Shown here piece after piece: positions 26,450 to 35,924 of a stretch of DNA of 64,000 bases. Position numbers and translations under genes: made by a program. Position 1 is the first letter of the stretch; every line of letters begins with the position of its first letter. Location: positions 62,001 to 126,000 of the forward strand of contig MFPR01000006.1 of the NCBI GenBank assembly GCA_001784175.1, in the 5' to 3' direction. Below the pieces are notes generated by a model. That model saw only the letters and a list, made by a program, of their open reading frames with translations. It made no database searches and was not told the DNA's origin. The stretch comes from Candidatus Lindowbacteria bacterium RIFCSPLOWO2_12_FULL_62_27. Lineage in GTDB: Bacteria; Lindowbacteria; 2-12-FULL-62-27.

Positions 26450-28129
26450 TTAGATTTTGTAGCGCTCGACGGATTTCATCAATTGCTGTCCCTGCGCGCC
26501 GAGTCCGGAGGCCGCCTTCTCGAGCTGGCGGGTGCCGGCGACCGTCTGCTCGCCGGCCTGACGGATGTTCTTCATCGCCTGTGACACCTGCTCAAATCCA
26601 ATTTGCTGCTGGTTGGTGGCCGCCACGATTTGCTGAAAGGCCTGGACGCTTTCGAGGACGCCGTCGGACAGCCGGCGGATGGTCTGCTCCGCGACATCGC
26701 TTTGCTGTTTGCCCGATTCGATCCGTTTGACGGCCTCCTCGGTCAGCATCACCGACGTGTTGATGCCCTTCTGGATGTCGCCGAGGATTGTCCGGACCTG
26801 GCCGGTGGACGCGCGGGCCTGCTCGGCCAGATTCTTGATCTCGGCGGCCAGCACGGAGAAACTGCGGCCGTGTTCGCCCGCCGCGGCGGCCTCGATGGCC
26901 GCGTTCAGGGCCAGAAGGTTCGACTGCTCGGCAATGTCGTTGACGGTGGCGATGATGTCGCCGACGGTCTGCGTCTTCTCGCTGAGGGCGACGATGGTCT
27001 CCGCGACGGTCTCGGCCTGCTCACGGATCGACTCCATGATCCGGTTGGTGTTCTGCACGGCCTGGATGCCGCCGGCCACGGCCGCCGACGTGGCCTCCGT
27101 CGCCGCCGCCACCTGCCGCGCCCTGTCCGAAATCTGATGGCCGGACTGGCCGACCTCCTCCATCGTGCTGGTGGTTTCCTGCACCGCGGCGGCCTGCTCC
27201 TCGGTACTCGCCGCCTGCTGCTGCGCCGCGGCCAGAATCTCCGTGGCCGTCGAGTTCAGGTTTTCCGTCACGGTTCGTGTCTGCGACGCCAGATCCCGGA
27301 GACCGGCCACCATCTGGTTCAACATGCCGCCCAGCCGGCCCAGCTCGTCGCCGTTGCTCGAATCGGCCGCCCGGCGAGTGAGGTCGCCCCGGCCGACATG
27401 CTCGACAAACAGCATGAACTCGCCGAGCGGCCGCGAGATCGACTGCTGAATGAAGACGCCGGCGCCGGCGCCGACCAGAAGCGCCGCCACGAGAAACGCG
27501 ATCACGGCCGTCCGGCCCTCCGTGTAGGCCTGCTCGGCCTCGGCCTCTCCCGCGCGCGTGACATCGGCGAGAAGCTGCTCGGCGTAGTCGATGTCGGCGT
27601 CCACGGTCTCACGCAGCCGCCGCACGTCGGGATCGGCCGCCGCGAGCTGCGTCCAGTCGTTTTTCTCCAGCCATGCGAGCTGGGACTCCACCGCCGCCGA
27701 CAATTCCTGAAATGTGCCGAGCGTTTTCCGGAGCTGCTGGCGGACGCGCCCGAAGGCGCCGCCGCGTTTTTCAGTGAGCGCGGTCTTCTCATATTCGGCG
27801 GCCTTCGCTTCAAGGTCCTGGAGCACGGCGAGGGTCTCGTGCTTGCGCGCCCGCCACGACTCGCCGGAGTTTTCCTGCCGGGCCTCCGGCAGGCCCGCGC
27901 GCTTTTTCAGGGCCGATGTGACGGACTCCTCGCGCGCCGAGCGCATGCCATATTGACTTGAATTGGCGGCCAGAAGCCCCGCCATCATCGCGATTTCGCG
28001 TTCGGCGATCCGCGCCGTCAGCGTGTTGACTTCGCCGAGCTTGGAAATCGAAAACAGCCCGACGCCCAGCGCGAGGGCGATGACGATCGCAAATCCAATC
28101 AGAATCCTGGTTCGTATGGTGAATGTCAT
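26450..28129 (-). CDS. Methyl-accepting chemotaxis protein
   Basis: 559 residues. TM1 about 8-28, a helical periplasmic sensor (probably a four-helix bundle), TM2 about 209-229, HAMP ([20 protein letters not shown]), then a long coiled-coil signalling domain with the hairpin tip [19 protein letters not shown]. It ends in VERYKI without a CheR-binding pentapeptide. The Shine-Dalgarno AAGGAGG overlaps the preceding cheW end, and the ATG overlaps its stop. Ligand unknown. It is the only receptor in the cluster, so it probably feeds this CheA. Confidence 0.95.
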   Translation of the reverse strand: MTFTIRTRILIGFAIVIALALGVGLFSISKLGEVNTLTARIAEREIAMMAGLLAANSSQYGMRSAREESVTSALKKRAGLPEARQENSGESWRARKHETLAVLQDLEAKAAEYEKTALTEKRGGAFGRVRQQLRKTLGTFQELSAAVESQLAWLEKNDWTQLAAADPDVRRLRETVDADIDYAEQLLADVTRAGEAEAEQAYTEGRTAVIAFLVAALLVGAGAGVFIQQSISRPLGEFMLFVEHVGRGDLTRRAADSSNGDELGRLGGMLNQMVAGLRDLASQTRTVTENLNSTATEILAAAQQQAASTEEQAAAVQETTSTMEEVGQSGHQISDRARQVAAATEATSAAVAGGIQAVQNTNRIMESIREQAETVAETIVALSEKTQTVGDIIATVNDIAEQSNLLALNAAIEAAAAGEHGRSFSVLAAEIKNLAEQARASTGQVRTILGDIQKGINTSVMLTEEAVKRIESGKQQSDVAEQTIRRLSDGVLESVQAFQQIVAATNQQQIGFEQVSQAMKNIRQAGEQTVAGTRQLEKAASGLGAQGQQLMKSVERYKI

Positions 28130-28683
28130 TGAGGTGAAACCTCCTTGAACAGGGGATGAAGAAAAACGGCGTCCAGATCGGGAAGGACCAGGCCGTCCGG
28201 ACCGACGCCTTTGACGAAACGGCCGGGCGGATGGCCTGCGCCATCGGTCGCGGGGCTGAATGTTCCCGGCGAAACCTTGCGCACATCCCGGAGCCCGTCG
28301 ACGCGAAATCCGATCCGGCCCTGGAATCTGCGCAGAAGCAGGACGGGCGCGGCGGACGGCGGTTCGGTGGGAGGCTGTGTTTCCGGCGCCGCTGCCGAAA
28401 TCCCCAGCACGGAGCGGAGATTCACGATCAGGCGCAGTTCGCCATGCCAGTTTCCGACGCCGGCGACTTCCGGCGGCGCCAGCGGAACAGGCGTCACATC
28501 CGCCAGCAGAGCGACTTCGGTCAGATCCGCCAGATTCACTCCGTGCCGCTCGCCGGCCAGGTCGAAGACCAGAACGAGGGACGACCCGGCGTCTCCGGCG
28601 CCGACCGGGCGCCGCGCCGCGAGGCGCCGGGCTCTGGCCCGCCAGGCCTCCGATATTTTTTGGTCCCGTTCCACGGCGTTCAC
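28126..28683 (-). CDS. cheW: CheW-like coupling protein (second)
   Basis: 185 residues. The CheW domain begins about residue 35 ([24 protein letters not shown]) and continues with [23 protein letters not shown] basic N-terminal helix and a Pro-rich insert ([14 protein letters not shown]) before the second half are unusual. It links MCP to CheA. Four-base overlaps with the cheR-TPR stop and the mcp start. Confidence 0.85.
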   Translation of the reverse strand: MNAVERDQKISEAWRARARRLAARRPVGAGDAGSSLVLVFDLAGERHGVNLADLTEVALLADVTPVPLAPPEVAGVGNWHGELRLIVNLRSVLGISAAAPETQPPTEPPSAAPVLLLRRFQGRIGFRVDGLRDVRKVSPGTFSPATDGAGHPPGRFVKGVGPDGLVLPDLDAVFLHPLFKEVSPQ

Positions 28684-30035
28684 AGGACGGCCCGTGTCTC
28701 CATGTTGAGACGCGCCACCCCCCGAAGGTCCGAAACGGTCATGCCGTCGCCGTTCTCAATCGGCGTGTCGTCCGGAAGGCCCGCGAGAACGGAGAGGACG
28801 TTCTGAAAGGATCGGATGGCGCCCTTCGCATCGCCGCGCTTGTGGAGCAGAAGGCCCAGATGGTGGTGGGCGAGGGCGTTTCGCCGGTCCAGGTAGATGG
28901 CGTGGCGCAAGGTTTTTTCCGACGCGTCATAGTTTGCCACCTGCCGGAGGACGAGCGCGTAATAAAAATGAACGGAGGCGTTCAGAGGTTCGGCGTCGAT
29001 CAGGCGCTCGTAGGCACGCAGCGCCGCGTCCCAGTCTCCCCGGTCCGCGAGCGACTGCGCGCCGGCGCGGGGCTCGACATCGGGCGCGGGCGGCATCACG
29101 TCCACGATCCCCCCTCCCCCGCCATAGGCGGGAGAGGGTTGGGGTGAGGGTGGCATGTGAATCGTTACATCGCCTGGTTTCTGATGGACAATGGCGCCGC
29201 CTATGTTGCGCATGGAAAAATGCTGAAAGAGATCGATCGAGAGATCCGACGGTCCGAGCGCGAGCCATCCGCGCTCCACAAGACACCCTTCAAATTGCGA
29301 AATGATTTTCCGGCAGAGGTCGCGGTTGAAATAGATCATGACGTTCCGGCAGAGGATCAGATCGAAGGCCTGCAGATCATGGAGAATCGACGGAAACGGA
29401 TGCTTGACGAGATTGTGATACTGGAACGACACCGCGCGCCTGTAATCGGGCGCAATCGCGTGGTGCGCCCCCTGCGGGCGGAAGCACGCCGTCCGGACGC
29501 TGTCCGGCGTCGCGCGGAAGGCCCACTCGTCGTACACGCCGGCGGCGGCCCGCTGCAGAAACCGCCGGTTGATGTCTGTTCCCAAAATGTCGACATCCCA
29601 CCCCGCCAGCGCCGCGCCGAGGTCGCGTTTCAGGAGAATCGCGATTGAATACGCTTCCGGTCCTGTCGCGCAACCCGCGCTCCAGATTCGGATCCGCCGC
29701 GTCGCCCTGTTTTTTTCGATGATCTCCGGAAACACGACGTCCCGCAGCGCGTCGAACAACTCCGGCTGGCGGAAGAAGTAGGTTTCGCCGATGGTCAGTT
29801 CCTCGACGAGCGCGTCCAGTTCCGTCTCGCCCGCCCGGCCGTCCTTCAGAAGACGCAAATAGGACGTGCAATCGCCGGCGCCGGCCACCTCCAGGCGGCG
29901 GTCGATACGGTCCGCCAGTTCGGCGTTCTTGTCGGCGTAGTAGGACAATCCGGTATGGTCGATGAGGTAGTCCTTCAAAGCGGGAAAGAGGGGATCGGAC
30001 GCGAGATCGCTCGAGACCCCCGTCGAACCCGTCAC
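28680..30035 (-). CDS. cheR: CheR methyltransferase fused to TPR repeats
   Basis: 451 residues starting at GTG 30035, which overlaps the upstream CheW stop (GTGA). CheR N domain about 5-80, SAM-dependent methyltransferase about 85-275 with [20 protein letters not shown] (SAM loop), [11 protein letters not shown] and [13 protein letters not shown]. Then a Pro/Gly linker and TPRs ([35 protein letters not shown]). It methylates the MCP; the TPR tail likely tethers it to partners, as in Frz/Wsp-type systems. The linker is encoded by a REP-like repeat. Confidence 0.92.
   Translation of the reverse strand: MTGSTGVSSDLASDPLFPALKDYLIDHTGLSYYADKNAELADRIDRRLEVAGAGDCTSYLRLLKDGRAGETELDALVEELTIGETYFFRQPELFDALRDVVFPEIIEKNRATRRIRIWSAGCATGPEAYSIAILLKRDLGAALAGWDVDILGTDINRRFLQRAAAGVYDEWAFRATPDSVRTACFRPQGAHHAIAPDYRRAVSFQYHNLVKHPFPSILHDLQAFDLILCRNVMIYFNRDLCRKIISQFEGCLVERGWLALGPSDLSIDLFQHFSMRNIGGAIVHQKPGDVTIHMPPSPQPSPAYGGGGGIVDVMPPAPDVEPRAGAQSLADRGDWDAALRAYERLIDAEPLNASVHFYYALVLRQVANYDASEKTLRHAIYLDRRNALAHHHLGLLLHKRGDAKGAIRSFQNVLSVLAGLPDDTPIENGDGMTVSDLRGVARLNMETRAVL
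29109..29150. repeat. REP-like palindromic repeat within cheR coding sequence
   Basis: A CTCCCCCGCCATAGGCGGGAG-type hairpin followed by GAGGGTTGGGGTGAGGGT, a sequence of the kind scattered in intergenic regions of many GC-rich genomes. It stays in frame and encodes the [16 protein letters not shown] linker between the methyltransferase and the TPRs. Confidence 0.6.
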
Positions 30036-30520
30036 GCGCGCGGTTTCGCCAAGTCGTTCAGCCGTTTTTGCTCCATCACCTGAAATTCGGCGATCCGGCG
30101 GCTCTCCTGTTCGAGCAGGACCCGCGCCGGCGAGAGAAGGTGGAATCGCCGGCCGTCGATGTCGATGTCGGCTTCGACACAGCCGTTGAATGTCTGCGAC
30201 TGCGGGCATGGCAGAATATCTCCCGAAGGCACCGGACGGGCGGCCATGGCCTCGTCGGCGAAAAATCCAAGCGGGGCCTCTCTCGTCTCCATGATAATCA
30301 CGCACGAGTACATGCGGCGCGCCGGTTCAGGCCAGTCGAACAGGCGGTCGAGCCGCATAACGGGGATGGCGGCGCCGCCCAGATTCAGAAAGCCCTCCAA
30401 TATCCCCGGCATGGCCGGCGCCGTGGAAACGTCCGCCATCGGGACGATCTCCCGGACGTGCTCGCCCGGGATCGCCAGCGCGCGGCCGGACAGGGAAAAG
30501 AAAATGCAGAAACGGCTCAC
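30032..30520 (-). CDS. cheW: CheW-like coupling protein (first)
   Basis: 162 residues of a single CheW/P5 domain: FCIFFSLSGRALAIPGEHVREIV, then PGILEGFLNLGGAAIPVMRL and a C-terminal LLSPARVLLEQE. Starts GTG at 30520, one base after the stop of the lamin-tail gene, with no separate Shine-Dalgarno, so translation is probably coupled. First chemosensory gene of the run. Two CheW paralogues with a single MCP and CheA are typical of Frz/Wsp-like pathways. Confidence 0.85.
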   Translation of the reverse strand: MSRFCIFFSLSGRALAIPGEHVREIVPMADVSTAPAMPGILEGFLNLGGAAIPVMRLDRLFDWPEPARRMYSCVIIMETREAPLGFFADEAMAARPVPSGDILPCPQSQTFNGCVEADIDIDGRRFHLLSPARVLLEQESRRIAEFQVMEQKRLNDLAKPRA

Positions 30521-30521
30521 A

Positions 30522-33500
30522 TCAAGGAGCCGGTTTGACGGTGGGCGACGGTGATTTCTGGCTGTAGGTCGCGGAATCCGACAGGGTGTCCAGCTCCCAC
30601 GATTTGCCCTCCGGACAGGATGAGTAGGTCATCCCGTGGATTTCGATGGTGTCGCCGCCCGCAAATTTTCGGATAAGCCGGACCGCGTCGCCGGGACTCG
30701 TGTTGAGGAGGGTCCAACTGTTCAGGTAATCGTAGGAGGTGACCCCGGGCCCATAGGTGTCGTCGAACGTGTTGTCGACGCCATCGGAGGCGCTGCGCGA
30801 GTTGCCGAAGACGAACGCTGCGCCGGCCGCGAGATGGACCTTCTGTTTTCCGCCGCCGACGATCTGGCCCGGGTAATGGTCGATGGCGAAGGTGTTGCCT
30901 GCGTCGTCGGTGACGATGAGGCCGGACAGATCAACCGCGTGGCCGGTCATGTTGACCAGCTCGAAAAATTCGGCATTGGGCTCGCCGCCCGGCGGCGGAT
31001 TGGCGGAAACCTCCGAGATCAGGACCTCGCCGCCGCGAACGGCCAGATGGTTGGGCCCGCCCGGCGTGCCGTGACCGGAGTCGCCGTAGGGGATCGACGC
31101 GTTGACCCAGTTTTTTCCCTGCGCGGCGTCGACCGACGTGTCGAGGAGTGACATGGACCGGTTCTCGGCCGCCGTCACGTCCTGCCTCGGATGAGCGCCG
31201 GTCGAGCTGTAGGACATCTCGGTGATGATGGCGTTGTCGCTCAGCCGGAAGACCACGAGTTCATCGTTGGCGTTGTCGAAATTCAGGTCCTGGTTCATGA
31301 AAATTCCGCCGAGGTCGTATCCGCCGACCTGAATCCGGTTCCCCGCCCGGCCGATGACTTTGAACTGGCCCGGCTCGATCCGGAGGGGAAACGGCCCGTC
31401 CACGTTGTAGATCCGGCTGACGGCTTCCGGATACGGGTCTCCGGTCGCGCCGCCGCCGTCCTGAACACCCAGCGTCGCCAGATCGATGGTCTTGGCCGAC
31501 GGGTTGTACAGCTCAAAATATTCCGTGAGGTTCTCGTCGGCGGGCCCGTTGATCATGACCTCGGTAATGACGAGATCGCCGGCCACGGCCGTCTGGAGAT
31601 CGCCGGGCGTCGGGTGTCGCGTATCGGTAACGGTGACCGTCGCGGTTCCCCGAAAGGCCTGCGGATCGGCGGCGTTTCGAAGCGCGGTGATCTCGGCGGT
31701 GATCGACCGATTTCGTTCGACGATCGCGGGGACCTCATAGCTTCGGAAGTCCGCCCGGATGTCGCCCGAATTGATTTTCAGGAAGTACGGCCGCTGCGTG
31801 CGGAACAGCCGGACCGACTGGGTGTCGACATCGTTGACGCCGTATCCCGCGCCGGGCGTGAGGACGGCCGAAAAGGTTTCCGTCAACGTGTGGGCGTTCA
31901 CGGACGACGGCATCGAAACCGTCAGCGCCAGATCGTGAACATTCGGCCGGCCCGGCGTTCCGAACCCGCCGCTCCCTTTATACCCTCCGGGCATGCCGTA
32001 CCGCTCGAGATTGGACGCGAGGGCCCAGTTGTTTTTGTTGTTGTTGTCGTAGTCCGGGTCGAGGAGGTCCGTGAGGGATCCCTGGAGGGCCGCGGTCCGG
32101 CCGTCCAGCTCGCTGGGGATCGGCCATCCGCCGTTCACCCCGTTGCCGAAATCGGGGAAGCCGGCGAAGAGGTCGCCATCGTAGGAGACTTCGTCGATCA
32201 CCGTCCCCGTGTCGTCCTTAATACGGAGGGTGCCCTTGTCGTTGGACAGCGACGCGTTGTCGGGGTAGTCGTAGTCGAACGCGAATCCGGGGGTGAGGTT
32301 TCCGTCTCTGGCGAAGACAAAATATTTCCGCGGGTCAAGCACCGTTTCCGTCGAAACCGTGAACGTGGTCGAGACGCCGGTGCTGTCCACAAATTCGAAC
32401 GTCAAATCCGTCAGCGCGGCCGGGCTGTCGGCGCGGTTGAAAATCTCAAACCATTCGCCGGTTTCATCCCGCCCATGCGCGTTGGGCAGAAATTCGGTGA
32501 TGACGAGCGACCCAGCCGCCGGGGCGACGGCGGCGGGCGGGATGGGGGGCGTGTCGGAAGGGACGTCGTTGGGTGAGTTGGGCGTGCCTTTCTGGCTCAT
32601 GTGGCCGAAGACAAGCGTGCTCGCGGACCAGTTCGATCCGCTGTTGTTGTCAGCGGTCGTGTCGGTGAGCATCATGCTTTTGCCCGTCGGGTTGGGCCAT
32701 CCCGTTGTCGTGTACTCGACCCGGTCGATTTCGCCGATCCCGCTGACTTCCAGGATGACCTCATCCGACGTGTTCGCGAGATTGAATGCCGCGCCGTAGG
32801 CCGCCTCCACGCGCGCGCTGCCGTTCAGCCGCGCGTCGCGGGTCTTGCCGAAGACGAACGTCTTCCCCGGCGCAAGAAGCATCGCGTCCTTGCGGGAATT
32901 GAACGCGTAGGGCGCGAAGAAATCCGAGCCGTTGTCGCGAATCACGAGATGGCGAAGATCCAGCCACAGGCCCGACGCGTTGAGGACCTCGAACCATTCG
33001 CCCACCGCGTCCGATACGCCGTTGTTCGGGTCGTTCATGATCTCGGTGATCACGAGGTCCCCGGCTTTCGGCACGTGGAGTGTCGGAAAGGTTTCGCCGG
33101 GCGGGTCGGACGGAATGACCGCCGGCGGCGCCGACACTTTGCGTTCGTTTGCGTTGGGATAAAAATCATTCTGAATGATTTTGCGGTACGCGTCGGCCGG
33201 TGTTTTTCGCATGTGGAAATTCGACGCCATGCTGTCCCGGAGGTCGTCGGTGTCCGAATAGAACGGCGGGACGAACGCGAAGACAATGGAGGAGGTTTCA
33301 GAGGGGTCGTTCTCGGCGTAGTAAATGGACACGGTGAAGAATGTGAGCAAGATCGGATCGTGCAGGAAGACGGTCCCGGGCGAGGAGAACCCGGTCCAGG
33401 TGTCGTTCGCGCGAAGCTGCGACCGAAATCCGGGATCGGTCTGAAAAAAGGCGGTCACCACCGAATCCTGCACCAGAAACACCTCGTTCGATTCGAGATT

Positions 33501-33743
33501 CACCCGCATGTCGAACGGAACCATCCGGCTGTCCGTCGTGCTCAAAACCCCCAGCGCCAGCCGCCGCTCGCCGGTCAGGACGTTGCAGAACGTTCCGCCG
33601 CACGACCATGACGCCTCATCGCAGGACGATGCCCATGAGACCCCGCCCCCGGCGCAACTGCTCGTCGAAAAGGCGTGGACACGGGACGGGACAAGGATCG
33701 ACAGGAGCAGGGCAAGCGCAAGCAGGCGGCAGGCCGATTTCAT
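30522..33743 (-). CDS. Secreted protein with four lamin-tail (LTD) domains
   Basis: 1073 residues. Signal peptide 1-24 (VPSRVHA). Four LTD domains begin at about residues 229 (AGDLVITEIMNDPNN), 413 (AGSLVITEFLPNA), 723 (AGDLVITEVMING) and 903 (GGEVLISEVSANPPP). Each has the E.(F/Y)FE..N....DL pattern and an Ig-like beta sandwich. An Ig-like spacer lies between the second and third. Cys near the mature N-terminus (CAGGG, CDEAS, CGGTFC) could form disulfides. LTDs of bacterial surface proteins are thought to mediate envelope or nucleic-acid contacts; function here unknown. The gene starts one base after the padR stop and ends two bases before cheW. Confidence 0.88.
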   Translation of the reverse strand: MKSACRLLALALLLSILVPSRVHAFSTSSCAGGGVSWASSCDEASWSCGGTFCNVLTGERRLALGVLSTTDSRMVPFDMRVNLESNEVFLVQDSVVTAFFQTDPGFRSQLRANDTWTGFSSPGTVFLHDPILLTFFTVSIYYAENDPSETSSIVFAFVPPFYSDTDDLRDSMASNFHMRKTPADAYRKIIQNDFYPNANERKVSAPPAVIPSDPPGETFPTLHVPKAGDLVITEIMNDPNNGVSDAVGEWFEVLNASGLWLDLRHLVIRDNGSDFFAPYAFNSRKDAMLLAPGKTFVFGKTRDARLNGSARVEAAYGAAFNLANTSDEVILEVSGIGEIDRVEYTTTGWPNPTGKSMMLTDTTADNNSGSNWSASTLVFGHMSQKGTPNSPNDVPSDTPPIPPAAVAPAAGSLVITEFLPNAHGRDETGEWFEIFNRADSPAALTDLTFEFVDSTGVSTTFTVSTETVLDPRKYFVFARDGNLTPGFAFDYDYPDNASLSNDKGTLRIKDDTGTVIDEVSYDGDLFAGFPDFGNGVNGGWPIPSELDGRTAALQGSLTDLLDPDYDNNNKNNWALASNLERYGMPGGYKGSGGFGTPGRPNVHDLALTVSMPSSVNAHTLTETFSAVLTPGAGYGVNDVDTQSVRLFRTQRPYFLKINSGDIRADFRSYEVPAIVERNRSITAEITALRNAADPQAFRGTATVTVTDTRHPTPGDLQTAVAGDLVITEVMINGPADENLTEYFELYNPSAKTIDLATLGVQDGGGATGDPYPEAVSRIYNVDGPFPLRIEPGQFKVIGRAGNRIQVGGYDLGGIFMNQDLNFDNANDELVVFRLSDNAIITEMSYSSTGAHPRQDVTAAENRSMSLLDTSVDAAQGKNWVNASIPYGDSGHGTPGGPNHLAVRGGEVLISEVSANPPPGGEPNAEFFELVNMTGHAVDLSGLIVTDDAGNTFAIDHYPGQIVGGGKQKVHLAAGAAFVFGNSRSASDGVDNTFDDTYGPGVTSYDYLNSWTLLNTSPGDAVRLIRKFAGGDTIEIHGMTYSSCPEGKSWELDTLSDSATYSQKSPSPTVKPAP

Positions 33744-33744
33744 C

Positions 33745-34095
33745 TCACGCCGCCTCCTTGAACGCGCAAATGGTCCCGACCGCCCGGACCAGCGTGTGCC
33801 ATGCCTGGCCGAGGTGTTGATACTCGCGCCGTCCTTCGGCCGTGATGTGGTAATGCCGCCGGCGTCTCCGGAGGCCGGCCTTCTCCCAGGCGCCCGCCAC
33901 GAGACCCTTGCGTTCCAGCCGGTAGAGGAGGGGATAGAGCGTCCCCTCGTTCATGCAGAGGGCGTAGACGATCTTGTCGTCGCTCTCGCAGAGCGTCCGG
34001 AACATCCGGTAGCCGTGCATGGGCCTGTGGGCCAGCATGCCCAGCACCACGAGTTCGCCGGGACCCCGGCGGAAACACCGTGTAGCGTCATTCAT
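33745..34095 (-). CDS. PadR-family regulator heading the chemosensory run
   Basis: 116 residues from ATG 34095: GELVVLGMLAHRPMHGYRMFR (PadR helices 1-2), MNEGTLYPLLYRLERKGLVAG (recognition helix and wing) and RRRHYHITAEGRREYQ. An upstream ATG at 34131 or 34110 would lie within the promoter, and the start point predicted from TATAAG falls on 34095, so the message is likely leaderless. It should repress the downstream 13-gene run through the operator in its promoter. A second PadR sits 1.4 kb upstream. Confidence 0.8.
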   Translation of the reverse strand: MNDATRCFRRGPGELVVLGMLAHRPMHGYRMFRTLCESDDKIVYALCMNEGTLYPLLYRLERKGLVAGAWEKAGLRRRRRHYHITAEGRREYQHLGQAWHTLVRAVGTICAFKEAA

Positions 34096-34101
34096 GGGCG
34101 T

Positions 34102-34131
34102 CTTATACATCGGAGAGCAATGTATTGTCAA
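34102..34131 (-). promoter_or_regulatory. padR promoter with inverted-repeat operator
   Basis: TTGACA (34131-34126), an 18-bp spacer and TATAAG (34107-34102). The inverted repeat ATACAT (34105-34110) with ATGTAT (34120-34125) fills the spacer. The first 12 bases, TTGACAATACAT, are the same as in the higB promoter at 42537. Confidence 0.75.
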
Positions 34132-34211
34132 GCAAAAATATCGCGCGAACGCCGGACAGATCGGAAACTCAGAGCGGTGAAGCGCTTGCCCTGCGCGGAA
34201 TCAGCGCCGCA

Positions 34212-35510
34212 TCAGCGGGCTTCGACCTCGGGTGGGAATTCGTGCTGGTGGCGGTCCCACCAGCGTTGGTACCGTAATTTGACCTCCTCCGCGCCCGGAT
34301 CACCCGGGTTGTACATGCCTTTGCGCAGGAGGCAGTTCAGGCCGCGGACGGCGTGGAGTTGTTCCTGCTCGTCTCCGTGGGCGAGCGCATCCATCAAAAA
34401 TGGAATGGCGGACCGGTCCTTGATCTGGCCGAGCATGTAGTACGCGATGAAGTGCCACTGGATGTCCCTGTTTTTGGCAATGCGCTTGAGATCGGGCGTG
34501 ATGCCCGGCCCTTTCTTGACGATCTGCTGGTAAATCGGATCTTTGACGGTGAGTCCCCGGCGGTTCTCGACCATCCGGCGAAACAGGCTTTCGACGTCGC
34601 TCTGGCCCGAGCCGGCCTCCCGGGGCCTGCTGCAGGCTGAAAGGAGGAGAGACAGGACGAGGGCGGAAAGCAGGCCCGCCGTTCGCGCGGACGGCCGCAG
34701 CTTCAGTTTCTCAAGTATAAATGACGTCGACAGCAGGACGGCCAAAAGATACGTGACGATCGTGGCCTGGGCCGTGTCTGAGTACGGCCACGGCACACCC
34801 CGGCGGAAATCATTATTCAAGAAACGTATCAAAAAACCGGACAGCTCGAATTCCCACACCATGTAGGCGCGCGACATGAGCGGCGGATCGGCAAAGGGAG
34901 AAGGCACGTCCAGCGTGAGGAAAATCCGGCATTCCGGCGCCGGAAAGGGCGCGATGAAGTCGAGATGGCACTCGGAAAGGTTGGTGACCAGAAACATCAC
35001 CACCGACAGCGTGGCGAACGGCGTGAGCCGATACGCGTTGCCGGCCCTTCTCATGTACAGCGCATACGCCGCCGGCCCCGAAAGAATCGCGATCATCCAC
35101 CGCACATCGATGATGTGCTTGTCGGCTGCATACGCAATCCGCGGGTCGAGACCCGAAAGGCCAAGCCCAAGAATCAGCGCTTCGGACAAAACGCCGAACG
35201 CCAGAAATGCGCCGCCGGCGAGAAGCATGGCCCTGACGCACGCGGGATCCCGGAACCAGTTCCGGAACGCCTCCTCCCGGTTGAGCCGGTCGGCGACGAT
35301 CGGCGGCTCACCGAAGTCGGCGGCGGCCTCCGCCGCCGCATAGTCCGCGCGGTAGCCTCGTTCGGTCAACGCCTCCCGCGTCTCGTCGAGGTGTCCCGCA
35401 AACTCCTCCCGCCAGCCGCGCTTGATCGTGTCGCGAACCGACACGCGGCTCAGAATTTCGTCGAGATACGAGTCGAACGGTTCCGGTTGCGGGGTGTCCC
35501 CCGACTTCAT
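34212..35510 (-). CDS. HAAS-like permease-prefix membrane protein with HEAT-like tail
   Basis: 432 residues; the ATG at 35510 overlaps the PadR stop (ATGA). N-terminal HAAS/permease-prefix-like domain (SYLDEILSRVSVRDTIKRGW, EFAGHLDETREALTERGY, AAAEAAADFGEP), several membrane helices between about 95 and 320, and a soluble C-terminus with helical HEAT-like units (PDLKRIAKNRDIQWHFIAYY, AIPFLMDALAHGDEQEQ). HAAS proteins are usually encoded beside PadR and are thought to tie the regulator to the membrane. Exact role unknown. Confidence 0.7.
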   Translation of the reverse strand: MKSGDTPQPEPFDSYLDEILSRVSVRDTIKRGWREEFAGHLDETREALTERGYRADYAAAEAAADFGEPPIVADRLNREEAFRNWFRDPACVRAMLLAGGAFLAFGVLSEALILGLGLSGLDPRIAYAADKHIIDVRWMIAILSGPAAYALYMRRAGNAYRLTPFATLSVVMFLVTNLSECHLDFIAPFPAPECRIFLTLDVPSPFADPPLMSRAYMVWEFELSGFLIRFLNNDFRRGVPWPYSDTAQATIVTYLLAVLLSTSFILEKLKLRPSARTAGLLSALVLSLLLSACSRPREAGSGQSDVESLFRRMVENRRGLTVKDPIYQQIVKKGPGITPDLKRIAKNRDIQWHFIAYYMLGQIKDRSAIPFLMDALAHGDEQEQLHAVRGLNCLLRKGMYNPGDPGAEEVKLRYQRWWDRHQHEFPPEVEAR

Positions 35511-35836
35511 GCAGGGGTCGGGACGAAGAGCCGGACGGCCCGCGTGAGTCCCGACCACATTGATTTGCGTTCCTTCAATCCCTTGCGGCCCTTGTCGGTG
35601 ATGCTGTACACGTGCTGCCGGCGCTTGCCGACGGGCCGTTCCCACCGGCCCCGGACAAGTCCTCTGCGTTCAAGCCGCATGAGCAGCGGATAGAGCGTCC
35701 CTTCCTTGACGCCGAGGAACTCCGGCGACTTCGCGCGCAGCTCCTGCGTGATCAGGTATCCGTGCATGTCCTTGCGATTCAACAAACTCAAAACCACCAT
35801 CTCGATGGTGCCCTTGATGAATTGATCCCGAACCAT
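35507..35836 (-). CDS. PadR-family regulator, second copy
   Basis: 109 residues: GTIEMVVLSLLNRKDMHGYLI, EGTLYPLLMRLERRGLVRGR and RRQHVYSITDKGRKGL, with the same architecture as the one at 34095 but a distinct sequence. ATG 35836 has a GGGGGTGA five bases upstream. Paired with the HAAS-like gene. Divergent from a DadA-like oxidoreductase. Confidence 0.85.
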   Translation of the reverse strand: MVRDQFIKGTIEMVVLSLLNRKDMHGYLITQELRAKSPEFLGVKEGTLYPLLMRLERRGLVRGRWERPVGKRRQHVYSITDKGRKGLKERKSMWSGLTRAVRLFVPTPA

Positions 35837-35924
35837 GGTCTCACCCCCATTTGTTATCCAAAGGCTGACCATATACGGCAATTCTATTGATGTCAAGCGG
35901 CGCGCTTCATGTATACTTGTATCT
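35837..35924. promoter_or_regulatory. Divergent promoters, padR / DadA-like gene
   Basis: On the minus strand TTGACA (35896-35891) with TATGGT 17 bases on. On the plus strand TATACT (35912-35917) eight bases before the ATG at 35925, with a TTGATG about 19 bases upstream. The two -35 elements overlap, so PadR or polymerase at one site would affect the other. Confidence 0.55.

Noticed and set aside
30036-30305. A 90-codon extension upstream of cheR
   Set aside because: It lies within cheW in another frame; the GTGA junction at 30035 fits the operon pattern.
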